Shown: one piece after another, positions 1-9,826 of the stretch
Layout of the letters: each line of letters begins with the position of its first letter
Numbering within the stretch: the first letter of the stretch is position 1
Assembly (NCBI RefSeq): GCF_018881975.1
Contig: NZ_JACVPJ010000003.1
Coordinates: 62,001 to 126,000, forward strand
From: Polynucleobacter sp. JS-Safj-400b-B2
Lineage (GTDB): Bacteria > Pseudomonadota > Gammaproteobacteria > Burkholderiales > Burkholderiaceae
Reading direction: 5' to 3'
DNA length: 64,000 bases
Notes under the pieces: generated by a model
The model's database searches: none
Seen by the model: only the letters and a program-made list of their open reading frames with translations
What the model was told of the DNA's origin: nothing
Position numbers and translations under genes: made by a program

Positions 1-160
1 CAAACCCCAGGCGATTGAAGCAAGTAGCGAAGTATTGCAAGCACTCTTGGCTTTAGGCTACTCAGAAAAAGAAGCGCTTATGGCACTCAAGCAAATTCCA
101 CCCGATACCAGTGTTTCTGATGGCATTCGTATGGGCTTGAAGTATCTATCTAAAGCCTAA
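1..160 (+). CDS. ruvA: Holliday junction DNA helicase RuvA, C-terminal part (5' end outside window)
   Basis: The reading frame starting at base 2 runs 52 codons to a TAA at 158-160. It reads as the small helical domain III of RuvA, with a hinge-like start, an [12 protein letters not shown] segment and a conserved end in the style of [11 protein letters not shown]. In the family this domain contacts the RuvB ATPase ring, while the tetrameric N-terminal part (not in the window) binds the four-way junction. ruvB starts 26 bases downstream on the same strand, the usual ruvA-ruvB order. The assignment rests on the short C-terminal match plus this context. Confidence 0.88.
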   Translation, partial: KPQAIEASSEVLQALLALGYSEKEALMALKQIPPDTSVSDGIRMGLKYLSKA

Positions 161-186
161 TAGCCAAACAGCACTAAACTCTCAGC

Positions 187-1257
187 ATGGCAATACACAC
201 AGACGACCTCAGCTCTATTCCTGAAGATTTACCGGAGAATACCGACCGCATTGTGAGTGGTTCAGCCGGCAATACTGAAGCCGTTTTTGAAAGAGCTCTT
301 CGTCCTAAACAGCTTGATGAGTATGTTGGCCAAACCAAAGCCCGCGCCCAATTAGAAATCTTTATTAGCGCTACAAGAGCACGCCAAGAGGCCCTAGATC
401 ACGTTCTCTTGTTTGGGCCTCCTGGTCTTGGTAAAACCACCTTAGCCCACATCATTGCCAGAGAACTTGGCGTAAATCTGCGTCAAACCAGCGGACCCGT
501 TCTAGATAGGCCAGGCGATCTTGCTGCCTTACTCACTAATTTAGAAGAAAACGACGTTCTCTTTATTGATGAGATTCATCGCCTCTCTCCAGTTGTGGAA
601 GAAATCCTATATCCGGCATTAGAGGACTACAGCCTAGACATCATGATCGGCGAAGGTCCTGCAGCGCGCAGCGTAAAGATTGATCTCAAACCATTTACCC
701 TGATCGGCGCAACTACTCGTGCCGGCATGCTGACCAACCCATTGCGTGATCGTTTTGGCATTGTGGCTAGACTCGAGTTCTACACGACTGAAGAGCTCAC
801 TAAGATCATTAATCGTTCAGCCAGTTTGCTCAAAGCTGATATTGATCCAGAAGGCTCCGTAGAAATTGCAAAGCGTGCTCGTGGCACTCCTCGTATTGCT
901 AACCGCTTATTACGCCGCGTACGTGACTATGCAGAAGTAAAGGGCACCGGCACCATTACTAAGGCTATGGCGGATGCTGCACTCAAGATGCTAGATGTGG
1001 ATCCAAGTGGCTTTGATGTGATGGACAGAAAACTCTTAGAAGCAATCTTGCACAAGTTTGATGGTGGCCCAGTAGGCATTGATAACTTGGCAGCAGCTAT
1101 CGGCGAAGAGCGCGATACGATTGAAGATGTTCTTGAGCCCTATTTGATTCAACAGGGCTACTTGCAAAGAACCTCAAGAGGCAGAGTAGCAACCCGCCAG
1201 GCTTATGAGCACTTTGGTTTAACACCGCCAAGTGGCAGTGCTAGCTTGGATATTTAA
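187..1257 (+). CDS. ruvB: Holliday junction branch migration ATPase RuvB
   Basis: This 356-residue AAA+ protein is the motor that drives branch migration with RuvA during recombinational repair. Walker A (GPPGLGKTT) is at about residues 77-85, Walker B (LFIDEIH) at about 125-131, a sensor I segment (IGATTRAG) near 173 and an arginine-finger segment (NPLRDRFG) near 184. The C-terminal winged helix ends with [13 protein letters not shown]. Length is typical (about 336-356). No Shine-Dalgarno sequence precedes the ATG; instead a TAAACT hexamer lies exactly 6 bases upstream, so a leaderless transcript is possible, although cotranscription with ruvA is the default. The 3' end overlaps the convergent tyrS by 4 bases. 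Confidence 0.97.
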   Translation: MAIHTDDLSSIPEDLPENTDRIVSGSAGNTEAVFERALRPKQLDEYVGQTKARAQLEIFISATRARQEALDHVLLFGPPGLGKTTLAHIIARELGVNLRQTSGPVLDRPGDLAALLTNLEENDVLFIDEIHRLSPVVEEILYPALEDYSLDIMIGEGPAARSVKIDLKPFTLIGATTRAGMLTNPLRDRFGIVARLEFYTTEELTKIINRSASLLKADIDPEGSVEIAKRARGTPRIANRLLRRVRDYAEVKGTGTITKAMADAALKMLDVDPSGFDVMDRKLLEAILHKFDGGPVGIDNLAAAIGEERDTIEDVLEPYLIQQGYLQRTSRGRVATRQAYEHFGLTPPSGSASLDI

Positions 1258-2486
1258 GCCAGGGTCACTTTCGCAAACTTACGTTTTCCAACCTGTACTA
1301 CGTAAGTACCAGCCTCCACCTTTAACTGTTTATCGGTGATCGTCGCACCATCTATCTTCACACCGTTTTGCTCAATATTGCGCATCGCTTCAGATGTCGA
1401 TGGAGCAAGGCCTGCAGCCTTCAAAAGATTGGCGATTGCCATAGGCGCACCAGAGAGATTTACTTCTGGAATGTCATCGGGTACACCACCTTTAGCGCGG
1501 TGATTAAAGTCCTCTAAGGCTTTTTCGGCAGCCGCTTGCGAGTGGAAGCGTGCCACGATTTCTTGAGCAAGAAGTACTTTGCAGTCTTTTGGATTGCGAC
1601 CTGCAGCAACTTCTTGCTTCATCAAATCAATTTCAGCCATTGGACGGAATGACAGCAATGTGAAATAGTCCCACATCAAATCATCCGAAATGCTAAGGAG
1701 CTTGCCAAACATATCGCCAGCAGGCTCGCTGATGCCAATGTAATTGCCTTTGGACTTACTCATCTTCTCAACGCCGTCCAGACCAACTAGTAATGGCATC
1801 GTCAAAATACATTGGGGTTCTTGGCCATACTCACGCTGGAGCTCACGCCCAACTAAAAGATTAAATTTTTGATCTGTACCACCCAACTCTAAATCACTCT
1901 TGAGTGCAACAGAGTCATAACCTTGCATGAGTGGATATAAAAACTCATGAATTGAAATGGGCACGCCATTGCGATAGCGCTTAGTAAAGTCATCACGCTC
2001 TAACATGCGAGCAACAGTATGTTTAGCAGCCAACTGAATCATGCCGCGCGCGCCTAAGGGATCACACCACTCACTGTTGTAGCGCACTTCAGTTTTAGAA
2101 GGATCGAGGACCATGCTCGCTTGGCGATAATAAGTTTCTGCATTGAGGGCAATTTCTTCTGCGGTCAAAGGAGGGCGAGTTGCATTACGACCTGATGGAT
2201 CACCAATCATGCTCGTAAAGTCACCGATCAAGAAAATAACGGTATGACCTAAATCTTGTAGCTGACGTAACTTATTCAAAACAACGGTATGCCCCAGATG
2301 AATATCAGGAGCCGTAGGATCTAAACCTAATTTAATCCGCAGTGGTGTCTTGGTAGCTTGGCTACGAGCCAGTTTCTGAACCCAGTCTGCTTCAACTAAT
2401 AGCTCATCGCAGCCACGCTTGGTGACTTCGAGCGCCGCAAAGACTTCGGGGGTCAAAGGATATTTTTGTTCTGGTTTAGCCGTCAT
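1254..2486 (-). CDS. tyrS: Tyrosyl-tRNA synthetase
   Basis: This class I aminoacyl-tRNA synthetase charges tRNA-Tyr. The HIGH-type motif is HLGH at residues 63-66 and the KMSKS motif (KMSKSKGN) begins at residue 241. A C-terminal S4-like RNA-binding domain ([19 protein letters not shown]) occupies the last 65 residues or so. The ATG at 2486 gives 410 residues, typical of the TyrZ-like branch. The frame stays open upstream to 2570, but those extra residues are unlike the family and would overlap the divergent anmK promoter region. No clear ribosome binding site is visible before the ATG. Confidence 0.95.
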   Translation of the reverse strand: MTAKPEQKYPLTPEVFAALEVTKRGCDELLVEADWVQKLARSQATKTPLRIKLGLDPTAPDIHLGHTVVLNKLRQLQDLGHTVIFLIGDFTSMIGDPSGRNATRPPLTAEEIALNAETYYRQASMVLDPSKTEVRYNSEWCDPLGARGMIQLAAKHTVARMLERDDFTKRYRNGVPISIHEFLYPLMQGYDSVALKSDLELGGTDQKFNLLVGRELQREYGQEPQCILTMPLLVGLDGVEKMSKSKGNYIGISEPAGDMFGKLLSISDDLMWDYFTLLSFRPMAEIDLMKQEVAAGRNPKDCKVLLAQEIVARFHSQAAAEKALEDFNHRAKGGVPDDIPEVNLSGAPMAIANLLKAAGLAPSTSEAMRNIEQNGVKIDGATITDKQLKVEAGTYVVQVGKRKFAKVTLA

Positions 2487-2562
2487 GCTGATTCGGATTG
2501 CTGATTCAGTTAAATTAGTAGTTAAATTGCTAAAGCATAATTGTCGCATTCCTGAGAGCCCC

Positions 2563-3690
2563 ATGAACAAACCCCATTCCCTCTATATCGGCCTGATGTC
2601 TGGCACCAGTCTAGATGGGATAGATGCTGTTCTAGCCAAGATAGGGCCTAATGGGGAAGCTAGTGCACTAGACGCCATTAGCGTCCCTTTCTCAGCGGAG
2701 CTCCGTAACGCCCTATCTGAGCTCCAAAGCCCTGGTCCAAATGAGCTCCACCGAGAAAAACAAGCAGGAAATGCTTTGGCCCTGGCCTATGCAGAAGCAG
2801 TTAGCCAGCTACTCAGAAAAGCAAATCTACAGCCGTCTAATATCACTGCCATCGGTGCGCATGGTCAGACCATTCGCCACCAACCTCATCTGGGTGAAAT
2901 GGCCTACACACATCAAACCCTGAATCCAGCCCTCTTAGCAGAAAAGACTGGTATTGATGTCATCGCCGATTTTAGAAGTCGGGATTTGGCTGCAGGTGGG
3001 CATGGTGCGCCTTTAGTACCTGCATTTCATGCGCAGCAATTTGTAGAAGATAAACATTTAGCCATTCTCAATATTGGTGGCATTGCTAATCTCACATTAC
3101 TTCCCAAGAATGGTGAAGTTACTGGCTTTGATTGTGGGCCGGGAAATATGCTGATGGATGCGTGGATACAAGAGCATCAAGGCAACGCATTTGATGAGAA
3201 TGGCAACTGGGCATTGCAGGGAAAAGTTAATGAAGCATTACTTGCGAAAATGTTAGCCGATCCCTTCTTCGCCAAAGTCCCGCCCAAGAGTACTGGTAGA
3301 GATGACTTTCATCTTGCTTGGTTACAAGAAAAAATAAGTGCTGTTAATTATCTTTGTGAAGATGTACAGGCAACCTTACTTCATCTAACGGCCCACTCGG
3401 CCCTCGAAGCTTTAGCACATCATGCCCCGCAAACCCAGAAGCTGATTGTCTGTGGTGGTGGCGCCCGAAATAATGCATTGATGAATTTATTCAAAGTGAA
3501 GTCGCGGCATTTCTTCAAACAGCCATTAGAAATTACTACAAGTGAATCCGCAGGGATTGATCCGCAGCTTGTGGAAGGCCTTGCCTTTGCATGGCTTGCG
3601 TGGGCTCATAAAGAAAAACGGCCAGCAAATTTGCCAGCCGTTACGGGAGCGAAGGGTCCTAGAATTCTAGGCGCTTGTTACCCAGCTTAA
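2563..3690 (+). CDS. anmK: Anhydro-N-acetylmuramic acid kinase AnmK
   Basis: AnmK opens and phosphorylates 1,6-anhydro-MurNAc during peptidoglycan recycling, giving MurNAc-6-phosphate. The protein starts with the family signature ([17 protein letters not shown]), followed by [10 protein letters not shown], a glycine-rich [12 protein letters not shown] and [11 protein letters not shown], all parts of the ASKHA-type nucleotide fold. A late VCGGGARN motif is also present. The ATG at 2563 gives 375 residues, the normal family length. The frame extends upstream to 2419, but that part overlaps tyrS antisense and lacks family similarity. It is divergent from tyrS, with 76 bases between the two starts. 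Confidence 0.96.
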   Translation: MNKPHSLYIGLMSGTSLDGIDAVLAKIGPNGEASALDAISVPFSAELRNALSELQSPGPNELHREKQAGNALALAYAEAVSQLLRKANLQPSNITAIGAHGQTIRHQPHLGEMAYTHQTLNPALLAEKTGIDVIADFRSRDLAAGGHGAPLVPAFHAQQFVEDKHLAILNIGGIANLTLLPKNGEVTGFDCGPGNMLMDAWIQEHQGNAFDENGNWALQGKVNEALLAKMLADPFFAKVPPKSTGRDDFHLAWLQEKISAVNYLCEDVQATLLHLTAHSALEALAHHAPQTQKLIVCGGGARNNALMNLFKVKSRHFFKQPLEITTSESAGIDPQLVEGLAFAWLAWAHKEKRPANLPAVTGAKGPRILGACYPA

Positions 3691-3698
3691 CTTCGCTG

Positions 3699-3732
3699 CT
3701 TAATTAAATATTAATTAAGTTCGTTTTTATTT
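3699..3732 (+). terminator. AT-rich inverted repeat with T-run after anmK
   Basis: CTTAATTAA and TTAATTAAG form a perfect 9-bp stem around ATA, followed by TTCGTTTTTATTT. It lies between convergent anmK and erpA. The stem is all A-T apart from one G-C pair, so it would be a weak rho-independent terminator at best. Confidence 0.4.
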
Positions 3733-4105
3733 AAGCAGAGAAAGATGATCCGCAACCACAAGTAGTTTGCGCATTTGGATTCTTAATCACAAACTGTGAA
3801 CCGTTGATGTCTTCTTTGTAATCAATCTCAGCGCCAACTAAATATTGGAAACTCATTGAATCAACTAATAAAGTAACACCGTTCTTTTCAAAGAGAGTGT
3901 CATCTTCATTCACAGCATCATCAAATGTGAAGCCATACTGAAATCCTGAGCAACCGCCACCTTGGACGAATACGCGCAATTTCAACTCTGGATTACCTTC
4001 TTCGGCAATCAAGTCCGCCACTTTTGCAGCAGCGCTGTCCGTGAACACCAATGGGGTTGGTGGTTCAGCTAAATCTTGTGCAGGTTGTGTAGCTAATTCA
4101 GTCAT
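3731..4105 (-). CDS. erpA: Iron-sulfur cluster insertion protein ErpA (A-type carrier)
   Basis: This 124-residue A-type carrier delivers [2Fe-2S] or [4Fe-4S] clusters to target apoproteins. The three ligand cysteines are visible: C52 in [11 protein letters not shown], and C116 and C118 in the terminal CGCGSSFSA. The N-terminal 18 residues are a short, probably disordered extension rich in Pro and Ala. Length and motifs match ErpA and distinguish it from scaffold proteins. It is transcribed in the same direction as argC, rpsI and rplM upstream, as in other Burkholderiales. Confidence 0.94.
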   Translation of the reverse strand: MTELATQPAQDLAEPPTPLVFTDSAAAKVADLIAEEGNPELKLRVFVQGGGCSGFQYGFTFDDAVNEDDTLFEKNGVTLLVDSMSFQYLVGAEIDYKEDINGSQFVIKNPNAQTTCGCGSSFSA

Positions 4106-4173
4106 GATTTACTCCTAATTCAAAAGGCAATATCTTATTTTAGGCTTTTAATGGCCAGTTTGCTGAAGGGTCA

Positions 4174-5232
4174 TTACGGCGATACAGCAATCTGGGTGAG
4201 GCCTGTCGTCTCCGGGAGGCCAAACATGAGGTTCATGCACTGGACTCCCTGGCCTGAAGCACCCTTCACCAAGTTATCTTCCACCACCAAAATAACTAAA
4301 GTATCACCGCCGCCTGGACGATGAATCGCAATCCGAATACCATTACTACCCCTTACAGAGCGTGTTTCTGGGTGACTACCTGCAGGCATCACATCCACAA
4401 AAGGCTCGTCTTTGTAGAAATTCTCATAAAGCTTTTGGTAATCGACCTCTTTGCCAGCATCAGTCAAACGCACATACAAGGTCGAATGAATACCTCTAAT
4501 CATCGGCGTTAGATGTGGCACAAAGGTCAAACCAATCTGATCATGGCCAGCAATTGCCTTTAAGCCCTGCTCGATTTCCGGTAAATGGCGATGTCCCTTC
4601 ACGCTGTAAGCCTTGAAGTTATCACTTGCCTCAGACAATAGTGTGCCGATCTCTGCTTTACGTCCAGCGCCAGAAGTTCCTGACTTAGAGTCAGAAATAA
4701 TATGGCTACCATCGATCAGCTGTTTACCACCTGTTGATTGCGGTGAAAGTAATGGTGCGAGGCCAAGCTGCACTGAAGTTGGGTAGCAGCCTGCCAAACC
4801 AATCACGCGGGCCTTCTTAATGGCATCACGATTGATCTCTGGTAAACCATAAACTGCTTCTGCCAAAATTTCTGGGCAGGTGTGCTCCATGCCATACCAC
4901 TTTGCGAACTCTTTGACATCCTTCAAACGAAAGTCTGCGGCAAGATCCAAAATCTTCACATTGTTAGCGAGTAATTCTTTTGCCTGCGCCATCGCAACGC
5001 CATGCGGAGTTGCAAAGAACACCACATCACATTCATTAAGCTTAGCCTCATCAGGCGTTGTAAATTTCAGAGAAACACGGCCACGTAAAGATGGGAACAT
5101 ATCAGCTACTGGCATGCCAGCTTCTGTGCGAGAAGTAATTGCAGTGAGCTCTACCTCAGGATGCTGCGCCAATAAACGCAACAACTCCACTCCAGTATAT
5201 CCAGTGCCGCCTACGATACCAACTTTAATCAT
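4174..5232 (-). CDS. argC: N-acetyl-gamma-glutamyl-phosphate reductase
   Basis: ArgC makes N-acetylglutamate semialdehyde in arginine biosynthesis, using NADPH. The N-terminal Rossmann motif is [17 protein letters not shown] and the catalytic cysteine is C149 in [15 protein letters not shown] conserved HRHLPEIEQ segment and [10 protein letters not shown] follow. The ATG at 5232 is preferred (352 residues) because GGAGAG lies six bases upstream; the frame also opens at a TTG at 5244, but that codon overlaps this ribosome binding site. It lies 134 bases from rpsI, beyond the rplM-rpsI terminator, so it probably has its own promoter. Confidence 0.96.
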   Translation of the reverse strand: MIKVGIVGGTGYTGVELLRLLAQHPEVELTAITSRTEAGMPVADMFPSLRGRVSLKFTTPDEAKLNECDVVFFATPHGVAMAQAKELLANNVKILDLAADFRLKDVKEFAKWYGMEHTCPEILAEAVYGLPEINRDAIKKARVIGLAGCYPTSVQLGLAPLLSPQSTGGKQLIDGSHIISDSKSGTSGAGRKAEIGTLLSEASDNFKAYSVKGHRHLPEIEQGLKAIAGHDQIGLTFVPHLTPMIRGIHSTLYVRLTDAGKEVDYQKLYENFYKDEPFVDVMPAGSHPETRSVRGSNGIRIAIHRPGGGDTLVILVVEDNLVKGASGQGVQCMNLMFGLPETTGLTQIAVSP

Positions 5233-5310
5233 GTCACTCTCCAAAATGCGCTATATCGAAATTATCGTATAGAGCTTACTACTTGATTCTTACGATTGTC
5301 TTAATTGTAG

Positions 5311-5340
5311 AAACAAAAAGGGCCGCTTGCGCGACCCTTT
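5311..5340 (-). terminator. Rho-independent terminator of the rplM-rpsI operon
   Basis: Read on the minus strand, AAAGGG and CCCTTT bracket an inner CGC/GCG stem with a four-base loop, followed by TTTTTGTTT. It lies 27 bases past the rpsI stop, a canonical position and shape. Confidence 0.8.
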
Positions 5341-5366
5341 CGATAAAACTTGAGCGACTGAAAGAA

Positions 5367-5768
5367 TTAGCGCTTGCTGAACTGCTTACGACGACGCGCG
5401 CCGTGCAGACCAACCTTTTTACGCTCAACTTCACGAGCATCGCGAGTTACCAAGCCTGCTTTAGACAGGGCTGGCTTCAAAGCGTTGTCGTAGTCGATCA
5501 ATGCACGAGTAACGCCGTGACGAACTGCACCAGCTTGGCCAGTTTCACCGCCACCAGAAACGTTTACTTTGATATCAAAGGTCGTTAAGTGGGCTGTGAG
5601 AGCCAAAGGCTGACGTGCAATCATGCGTGATGTTTCACGAGCAAAGTATGCGTCGATAGGCTTACCATTAACAATGATTTCGCCTTTGCCAGATTTAATG
5701 AATACACGCGCCACAGAACTCTTGCGACGACCAGTACCGTAATTCCAATTTCCGTAATTAATAGCCAT
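5367..5768 (-). CDS. rpsI: 30S ribosomal protein S9
   Basis: S9 binds the 3' domain of 16S rRNA, and its C-terminal tail reaches the P-site tRNA. The 133-residue protein begins with a short extension and then [18 protein letters not shown], and ends in the basic tail [17 protein letters not shown], whose final Lys-Arg contacts tRNA in the family. It is 9 bases downstream of rplM, the universal bacterial pair, and is followed by a rho-independent terminator. Confidence 0.98.
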   Translation of the reverse strand: MAINYGNWNYGTGRRKSSVARVFIKSGKGEIIVNGKPIDAYFARETSRMIARQPLALTAHLTTFDIKVNVSGGGETGQAGAVRHGVTRALIDYDNALKPALSKAGLVTRDAREVERKKVGLHGARRRKQFSKR

Positions 5769-5777
5769 TTGGGTTCC

Positions 5778-6206
5778 TTAAATCTCTAACGCTTTAGGCT
5801 GTTGAGCCGTGTGCGGATGATTAGCGTCGCCATAAACTTTCAATTTCTTGATCATGGCATAGCCTAGTGGGCCTTTTGGCAACATACCCTTCACAGCCTT
5901 CTCCAAAGCGCGACCTGGGAAACGGTCTTGCATCTTGTCGAAGTTAGTCGAGCTAATACCACCTGGGTATCCACTGTGACGGTAATAAATTTTGTTCAAG
6001 CCTTTTGTGCCAGTGACACGGAGCTTAGAAGAATTGATAACGACAATAAAGTCGCCAGTATCAACGTGTGGGGTGTATTCAGGCTTGTGCTTGCCGCGTA
6101 GACGGAGTGCCACTTCACTGGCGACACGACCGAGGACTTTGTCCGTAGCGTCAATCACGAACCATTCATGCACTACCTCATGGGATTTTGCAGAAAAAGT
6201 TTTCAT
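5778..6206 (-). CDS. rplM: 50S ribosomal protein L13
   Basis: L13 is an early-assembly protein of the large subunit. The 142-residue sequence contains the family hallmarks [16 protein letters not shown] near the N-terminus, the central [19 protein letters not shown], and [13 protein letters not shown] near the C-terminus. It is the first gene of the rplM-rpsI operon. Its leader of about 160 bases separates it from the candidate small-RNA terminator at 6366-6394. A TACAAT hexamer reads toward rplM at about 6352-6357, but its -35 partner is not convincing. Confidence 0.98.
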   Translation of the reverse strand: MKTFSAKSHEVVHEWFVIDATDKVLGRVASEVALRLRGKHKPEYTPHVDTGDFIVVINSSKLRVTGTKGLNKIYYRHSGYPGGISSTNFDKMQDRFPGRALEKAVKGMLPKGPLGYAMIKKLKVYGDANHPHTAQQPKALEI

Positions 6207-6365
6207 GATTTCTCAAATTGTTATGGTCAAAAAAATTACCCCAACCAAACTACGTCCACCTTGGCCCTGCTTATGTTTGCAAGCTCGCAGATTCTGCAAT
6301 TTAACTGGTACAACAAATTACCGCTGACCGGCTCGGTAATTCAGTAAAGCCTTGAATTGTAACCT

Positions 6366-6394
6366 AAAAAAAACCCAGGAACGAGTCCTGGGTT
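6366..6394 (-). terminator. Rho-independent terminator of the candidate small RNA
   Basis: A perfect 9-bp GC-rich stem (AACCCAGGA/TCCTGGGTT, five-base loop) is followed on the minus strand by eight T residues. No protein gene lies upstream on that strand for more than 600 bases, which is why it points to an RNA gene. Confidence 0.85.
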
Positions 6395-6467
6395 GGAATC
6401 CACCTATGTTTGGGTGGAGGAGACACTGGGAGGTAAGTCGCAGTCTTATACAAGACTGACTACCAAT
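6366..6467 (-). ncRNA. Candidate trans-acting small RNA with exposed CCUCC motifs
   Basis: The minus strand here has all the parts of a stand-alone small RNA of about 100 bases. Upstream is a promoter-like pair at 6474-6503. From the 5' end come a hairpin (CAGTCTT, loop GTAT, AAGACTG), a pyrimidine-rich linker holding ACCTCCC and TCTCCTCC, a second hairpin (TCCACC/GGTGGA), and a rho-independent terminator (AACCCAGGA/TCCTGGGTT then eight T). No ORF of useful length fits. CCUCC is complementary to the Shine-Dalgarno sequence, so base-pairing with mRNA ribosome binding sites is the natural inference. It may belong to an anti-Shine-Dalgarno small-RNA family described from Betaproteobacteria, which I cannot check here. 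Confidence 0.7.
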
Positions 6468-6473
6468 ATGGTT

Positions 6474-6503
6474 ATTCTACACAAGGATTATGGTGCAACG
6501 CAA
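6474..6503 (-). promoter_or_regulatory. Sigma-70-type promoter for the candidate small RNA
   Basis: Minus strand TTGCGT (6498-6503), an 18-base spacer and TAGAAT (6474-6479). It would start transcription near 6467, just before the first hairpin. Confidence 0.6.
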
Positions 6504-6507
6504 GAAT

Positions 6508-6529
6508 ATTGACCAAAATCAATATTTTT
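6508..6529. promoter_or_regulatory. FNR/CRP-type palindrome
   Basis: A 22-bp inverted repeat, AATATTG and CAATATT around eight bases, has at its core TTGAC-CAAA-ATCAA, one mismatch from the FNR consensus TTGAT-N4-ATCAA. It lies just upstream of the small-RNA -35 box and about 90 bases upstream of the divergent OsmC-family gene, so it could serve either. Its centre is roughly 48 bases before the predicted RNA start, which is not the classic FNR position of -41.5. Confidence 0.45.
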
Positions 6530-6616
6530 ATGTTGCTGTGCAGCAACTTAGTTTCCCTTAAAATAGGTAAACTATTGATAATATTGGTTAATTTAGTAAG
6601 TTAGGGGTCACTAATA

Positions 6617-7039
6617 ATGGAATGTCGAGTAAGTTGGTTGGGTAATGGCGGTATGGCTTTTTCTGCAGAAACTGGCAGCGGCCACCTTGTAAACATGGAT
6701 GGCGCACCTGAAGCCGGCGGCAGAAACCTCGCCCCAAGGCCAATGGAACTCCTTTTAGCGGGCGCGGGCGGCTGCTCAGCCTTTGATGTGGTTTTAATCC
6801 TACAAAGGGCCCGTCAGGCTATTAGCGGCTGTGAAGTGGCTCTCCAGGCAGAAAGAGCTACAGAAGACCCTAAAGTCTTTACCAAGATCAATTTGCACTT
6901 CATTGTTAAGGGCAAAGATCTTGACCAGGCAAAGGTAGATCGCGCCGTAAAGCTTTCTCATGAAAAGTATTGCTCAGCCACAACCATGTTGGCCAAAACA
7001 GCAGAGCTGACTTACAGCGTCGAAATCATTTCAGAATAA
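6617..7039 (+). CDS. OsmC family protein
   Basis: This 140-residue protein is of the OsmC/YhfA type. Such proteins fold as intertwined dimers, and some reduce organic hydroperoxides with two cysteines. Here C53 (AGAGGCSAFDVV) and C119 (KYCSATTML) occupy the two conserved positions, so peroxidase chemistry is possible, though many YhfA-like members have no proven substrate. The ATG at 6617 has AGGGGT about eight bases upstream. The stop codon lies only two bases from the mature 3' end of the convergent RNase P RNA. Confidence 0.9.
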   Translation: MECRVSWLGNGGMAFSAETGSGHLVNMDGAPEAGGRNLAPRPMELLLAGAGGCSAFDVVLILQRARQAISGCEVALQAERATEDPKVFTKINLHFIVKGKDLDQAKVDRAVKLSHEKYCSATTMLAKTAELTYSVEIISE

Positions 7040-7041
7040 GT

Positions 7042-7348
7042 GCAGAGTCAATCGATAAGCCGGATTCTGTCGCCTAGATTTGCATCTAGGGGCAATCATT
7101 CCTCTAGGCCGTTAGTTACCTAACGGCTCAAGCTCCCTACCCGCAGACTCAGCGGGACGCCTCATCGTCTGCTTACTTGGGATTGCTCCGGGTGGAGGTT
7201 ACCGCGTTTCACCGTAACTAAATACGCTCGTCTCTGTGGCCCTATTCCTCACGTCGCCGTGGATGGCCGTTAGCCATCACCCCTCCCTATGGAGTCCGGA
7301 CTTTCCTCCCCCTCAATAAAGAGGCGGCGATTGCCCAATTGACTCTGC
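7042..7348 (-). ncRNA. rnpB: RNase P RNA (bacterial class A)
   Basis: The catalytic RNA of RNase P matures tRNA 5' ends. On the minus strand the ends pair as an 11-bp P1 helix (GCAGAGTCAAT with ATTGACTCTGC). The conserved core segments are present: GAGGAAAGTCCGGACTCC near the 5' end, and ATAAGCCGGATTC of the opposite strand near the 3' end, together with the CAGAGACGAG region. About 307 bases long. A promoter-like pair lies immediately upstream, giving a start at or near 7348. It lies between the OsmC gene and pyrC. Confidence 0.97.
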
Positions 7349-7354
7349 GACTGC

Positions 7355-7384
7355 AGTCTAACGCAGTCAGGAGAATTTGGCTAA
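7355..7384 (-). promoter_or_regulatory. Probable rnpB promoter
   Basis: Minus strand TTAGCC (7379-7384), an 18-base spacer and TAGACT (7355-7360), ending 7 bases before the first base of the P1 helix. The -10 is good and the -35 is weak; the position makes it credible. Confidence 0.55.
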
Positions 7385-7404
7385 GAAACGAATGATTTGA
7401 TTTT

Positions 7405-8463
7405 TTAAACGAGTGACCAGGCGACGGTTTCACCAGCACGTAGTGGCACGATAGTGGCATCACCTAAAGGCAATTCCGCTGGAATACTTTGCGCTTGTTT
7501 GACCAAAATAATTGTTTTGCTATTTCGCGGCATTGAATAAAAGTCTGGACCAAAGAAACTAGCAAAGCCCTCTAGCCTATCTAACTTGCCAACACTCTCA
7601 AATGCTTCCGCATATAAACCTAGAGCATTAAAGGCGCTGTAACAACCGGCACAACCACAAGCGGCTTCCTTAGCACCCTTGGCATGCGGTGCACTATCAG
7701 TACCCAAAAAGAAGCGAGAGTTACCACTAGTGGCAGCGTCTAATAAAGCAACGCGATGCTCTTCACGCTTGAGTACTGGCAAACAATAATTATGCGGACG
7801 AATACCGCCAGCAAAAATCGCATTACGATTCATTAGCAAATGTTGTGGGGTAATGGTTGCTGCAATCGTATTGTTTACACTCGTCACCGTATCACGTACA
7901 TAGTGAGCCGCTTGTTTAGTGGTGATGTGCTCAAACACAATCTTGAGTTCAGGCAATTTTTTGCGTAAGGGCTCTAATACCGCATCAATAAATACCGCCT
8001 CACGATCAAAGATGTCAATATCCGCATGTGTCACTTCACCGTGCACAAGCAAGGGCATTCCAACCGCTTGCATCGCTTCTAATGCAGCATGGCAATGCTT
8101 GAGGTCACTGACACCTGCATCACTATTCGTAGTTGCGCCCGCAGGATATAACTTAAAACCTACAATGCCTGCGGCTTTGGCCTTATGCACTTCATCTGCA
8201 GACGTATTGTCAGTGAGATATAAAGTCATTAAAGGAGTGAAGTCACTGACACCCAGAGACCTTAAATTCGATTCAATGCGAGATTGATAGGCCTTAGCCA
8301 AATCCACAGTAGTTACTGGTGGCTTGAGATTGGGCATGATGATGGCGCGTGCAAATTGGCGCGCAGTATCAGCCAATACATCTTTCATCACTTCACCATC
8401 ACGAATATGCAAGTGCCAATCGTCTGGTTGAATCAATTGAATTTGAGTAGGGCTATTGGACAT
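7405..8463 (-). CDS. pyrC: Dihydroorotase, class II
   Basis: PyrC cyclises N-carbamoyl-aspartate to dihydroorotate in pyrimidine synthesis. Metal ligands are visible: H17 and H19 in DWHLHIRDG, the lysine that is carboxylated in the family at K104 ([11 protein letters not shown]), histidines in [11 protein letters not shown] and IVFEHITT, and the catalytic aspartate in [12 protein letters not shown]. At 352 residues it matches the short, zinc-dependent E. coli type rather than the long class I form. The start is one base past the stop of the glycerate kinase gene, so the two are probably cotranscribed. Confidence 0.97.
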   Translation of the reverse strand: MSNSPTQIQLIQPDDWHLHIRDGEVMKDVLADTARQFARAIIMPNLKPPVTTVDLAKAYQSRIESNLRSLGVSDFTPLMTLYLTDNTSADEVHKAKAAGIVGFKLYPAGATTNSDAGVSDLKHCHAALEAMQAVGMPLLVHGEVTHADIDIFDREAVFIDAVLEPLRKKLPELKIVFEHITTKQAAHYVRDTVTSVNNTIAATITPQHLLMNRNAIFAGGIRPHNYCLPVLKREEHRVALLDAATSGNSRFFLGTDSAPHAKGAKEAACGCAGCYSAFNALGLYAEAFESVGKLDRLEGFASFFGPDFYSMPRNSKTIILVKQAQSIPAELPLGDATIVPLRAGETVAWSLV

Positions 8464-8464
8464 A

Positions 8465-9790
8465 TTATTTTTCTAGCAAGATGATGCGGAAATCATTCAC
8501 ATTAGTAAGTGTAGGGCCAGTTTCCACTAAAGCACCTAATTCTGCAAAGAAGCCATAGCAATCATGTGCTGATAAGAATTTCTCTGGCACCAGGCCTGCG
8601 GTCTGGCTAGCTTGGCGCACGGCGCTATCAAACCAGGCTCCAGCATTCTTTTCGCTGCCATCAACTCCATCGGTATCCGCAGCCAAAGCAGCCATTCTTG
8701 ACAAATCAAAACTAGCAGTCAAAAGTGATAGCAGGTATTCACTGCAACGACCACCACGGCCTTTTATGCCTACTGGAATGGTAACGGTACATTCACCACC
8801 TGAAATGAGTGCAAGCGGCTTATCAATTCCCTTGGCCATATAGTCACGAGCTAACGCCGCCTGCTCCACGCCAACTTCATGCGCTTCACCAGTAATAGTA
8901 TCTCCTAAAACAATGGGCTCGTAACCCTGCGTGCGCACATAGTCAGCGGCAGCCTCTAAACTTTTATAGGCAGTTGCAATCACATGGTTGGCCACTTGAG
9001 CGGAGATTAAATCAGAATCTTTTAGAGTCTCTGGCTTTTCTCCCACTAAACCTTGTTTGAGATGACTTAACACTGATCCAGGAATAACAGATTCATCCAA
9101 ATCATATTTTCCCAAGATGTTGAGTGCATCTAAATACGTTGAGTAGTCAGCAGCACATGGACCACTAGCTATATCTGCAGGTGAATCACCTGTGACATCA
9201 GAAATTAATAGTGCCTCTACTCGTGCACCACGCTCAATCGCAACCCTAGCTAAATTGCCACCTAGGATTGCAGACACATGTTTACGTACTACATTCATTT
9301 CTTCAATTGGTGCACCACTACGCAAGAGCGCTTCAGTGGTCTTGCGCATGTCATCAATGGAAATGCCTTCTTGCGGCAAGGTGAGCAGGCTTGAGCCTCC
9401 TCCAGATACCAGGGCAATCAATACATCACCCTGTCTCAGAGTATTTGTTAACGCTAAGACTTCTTTTGCCCCATCCATGCCAGCCTGATCGGGCACTGGA
9501 TGCCCTGCTTCCACGACCTTGATAACGGTAGTTGGTGACCTATGGCCATAACGCGTGAGCACAACTCCCTCTAATTTCACTTGCGGCCAATACACCTTGG
9601 CATATGCTTCTAATGCGCTCGCCATAGATGCACTAGCTTTCCCTGCGCCAACAACTAAGCATCTGCCAGTAGGCTCTTGACCCCTTGGAAATATCTTTGC
9701 CAAGTGCTGAGGAACAATGACTTGCGGATCCGCTACAGCAACAGCAGCAGTAAAAGCATTTTTGAGAATTGTTTCTTTATTTACTGACAT
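8465..9790 (-). CDS. Glycerate 2-kinase, MOFRL family
   Basis: This 441-residue protein belongs to the DUF4147/MOFRL family, whose members phosphorylate D-glycerate to 2-phosphoglycerate; older annotations call them hydroxypyruvate reductases (ttuD). Visible features are [14 protein letters not shown] near residue 45, the substrate loop [12 protein letters not shown] near 130, [17 protein letters not shown], and the C-terminal MOFRL domain with [18 protein letters not shown] and [11 protein letters not shown]. It would feed glycolate/glyoxylate-derived glycerate into glycolysis. It lies directly upstream of pyrC on the same strand, with no shared pathway. Confidence 0.9.
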   Translation of the reverse strand: MSVNKETILKNAFTAAVAVADPQVIVPQHLAKIFPRGQEPTGRCLVVGAGKASASMASALEAYAKVYWPQVKLEGVVLTRYGHRSPTTVIKVVEAGHPVPDQAGMDGAKEVLALTNTLRQGDVLIALVSGGGSSLLTLPQEGISIDDMRKTTEALLRSGAPIEEMNVVRKHVSAILGGNLARVAIERGARVEALLISDVTGDSPADIASGPCAADYSTYLDALNILGKYDLDESVIPGSVLSHLKQGLVGEKPETLKDSDLISAQVANHVIATAYKSLEAAADYVRTQGYEPIVLGDTITGEAHEVGVEQAALARDYMAKGIDKPLALISGGECTVTIPVGIKGRGGRCSEYLLSLLTASFDLSRMAALAADTDGVDGSEKNAGAWFDSAVRQASQTAGLVPEKFLSAHDCYGFFAELGALVETGPTLTNVNDFRIILLEK

Positions 9791-9826
9791 AGAGGGCGAA
9801 GAAATAATCTAAGTTATCAAGCTATT

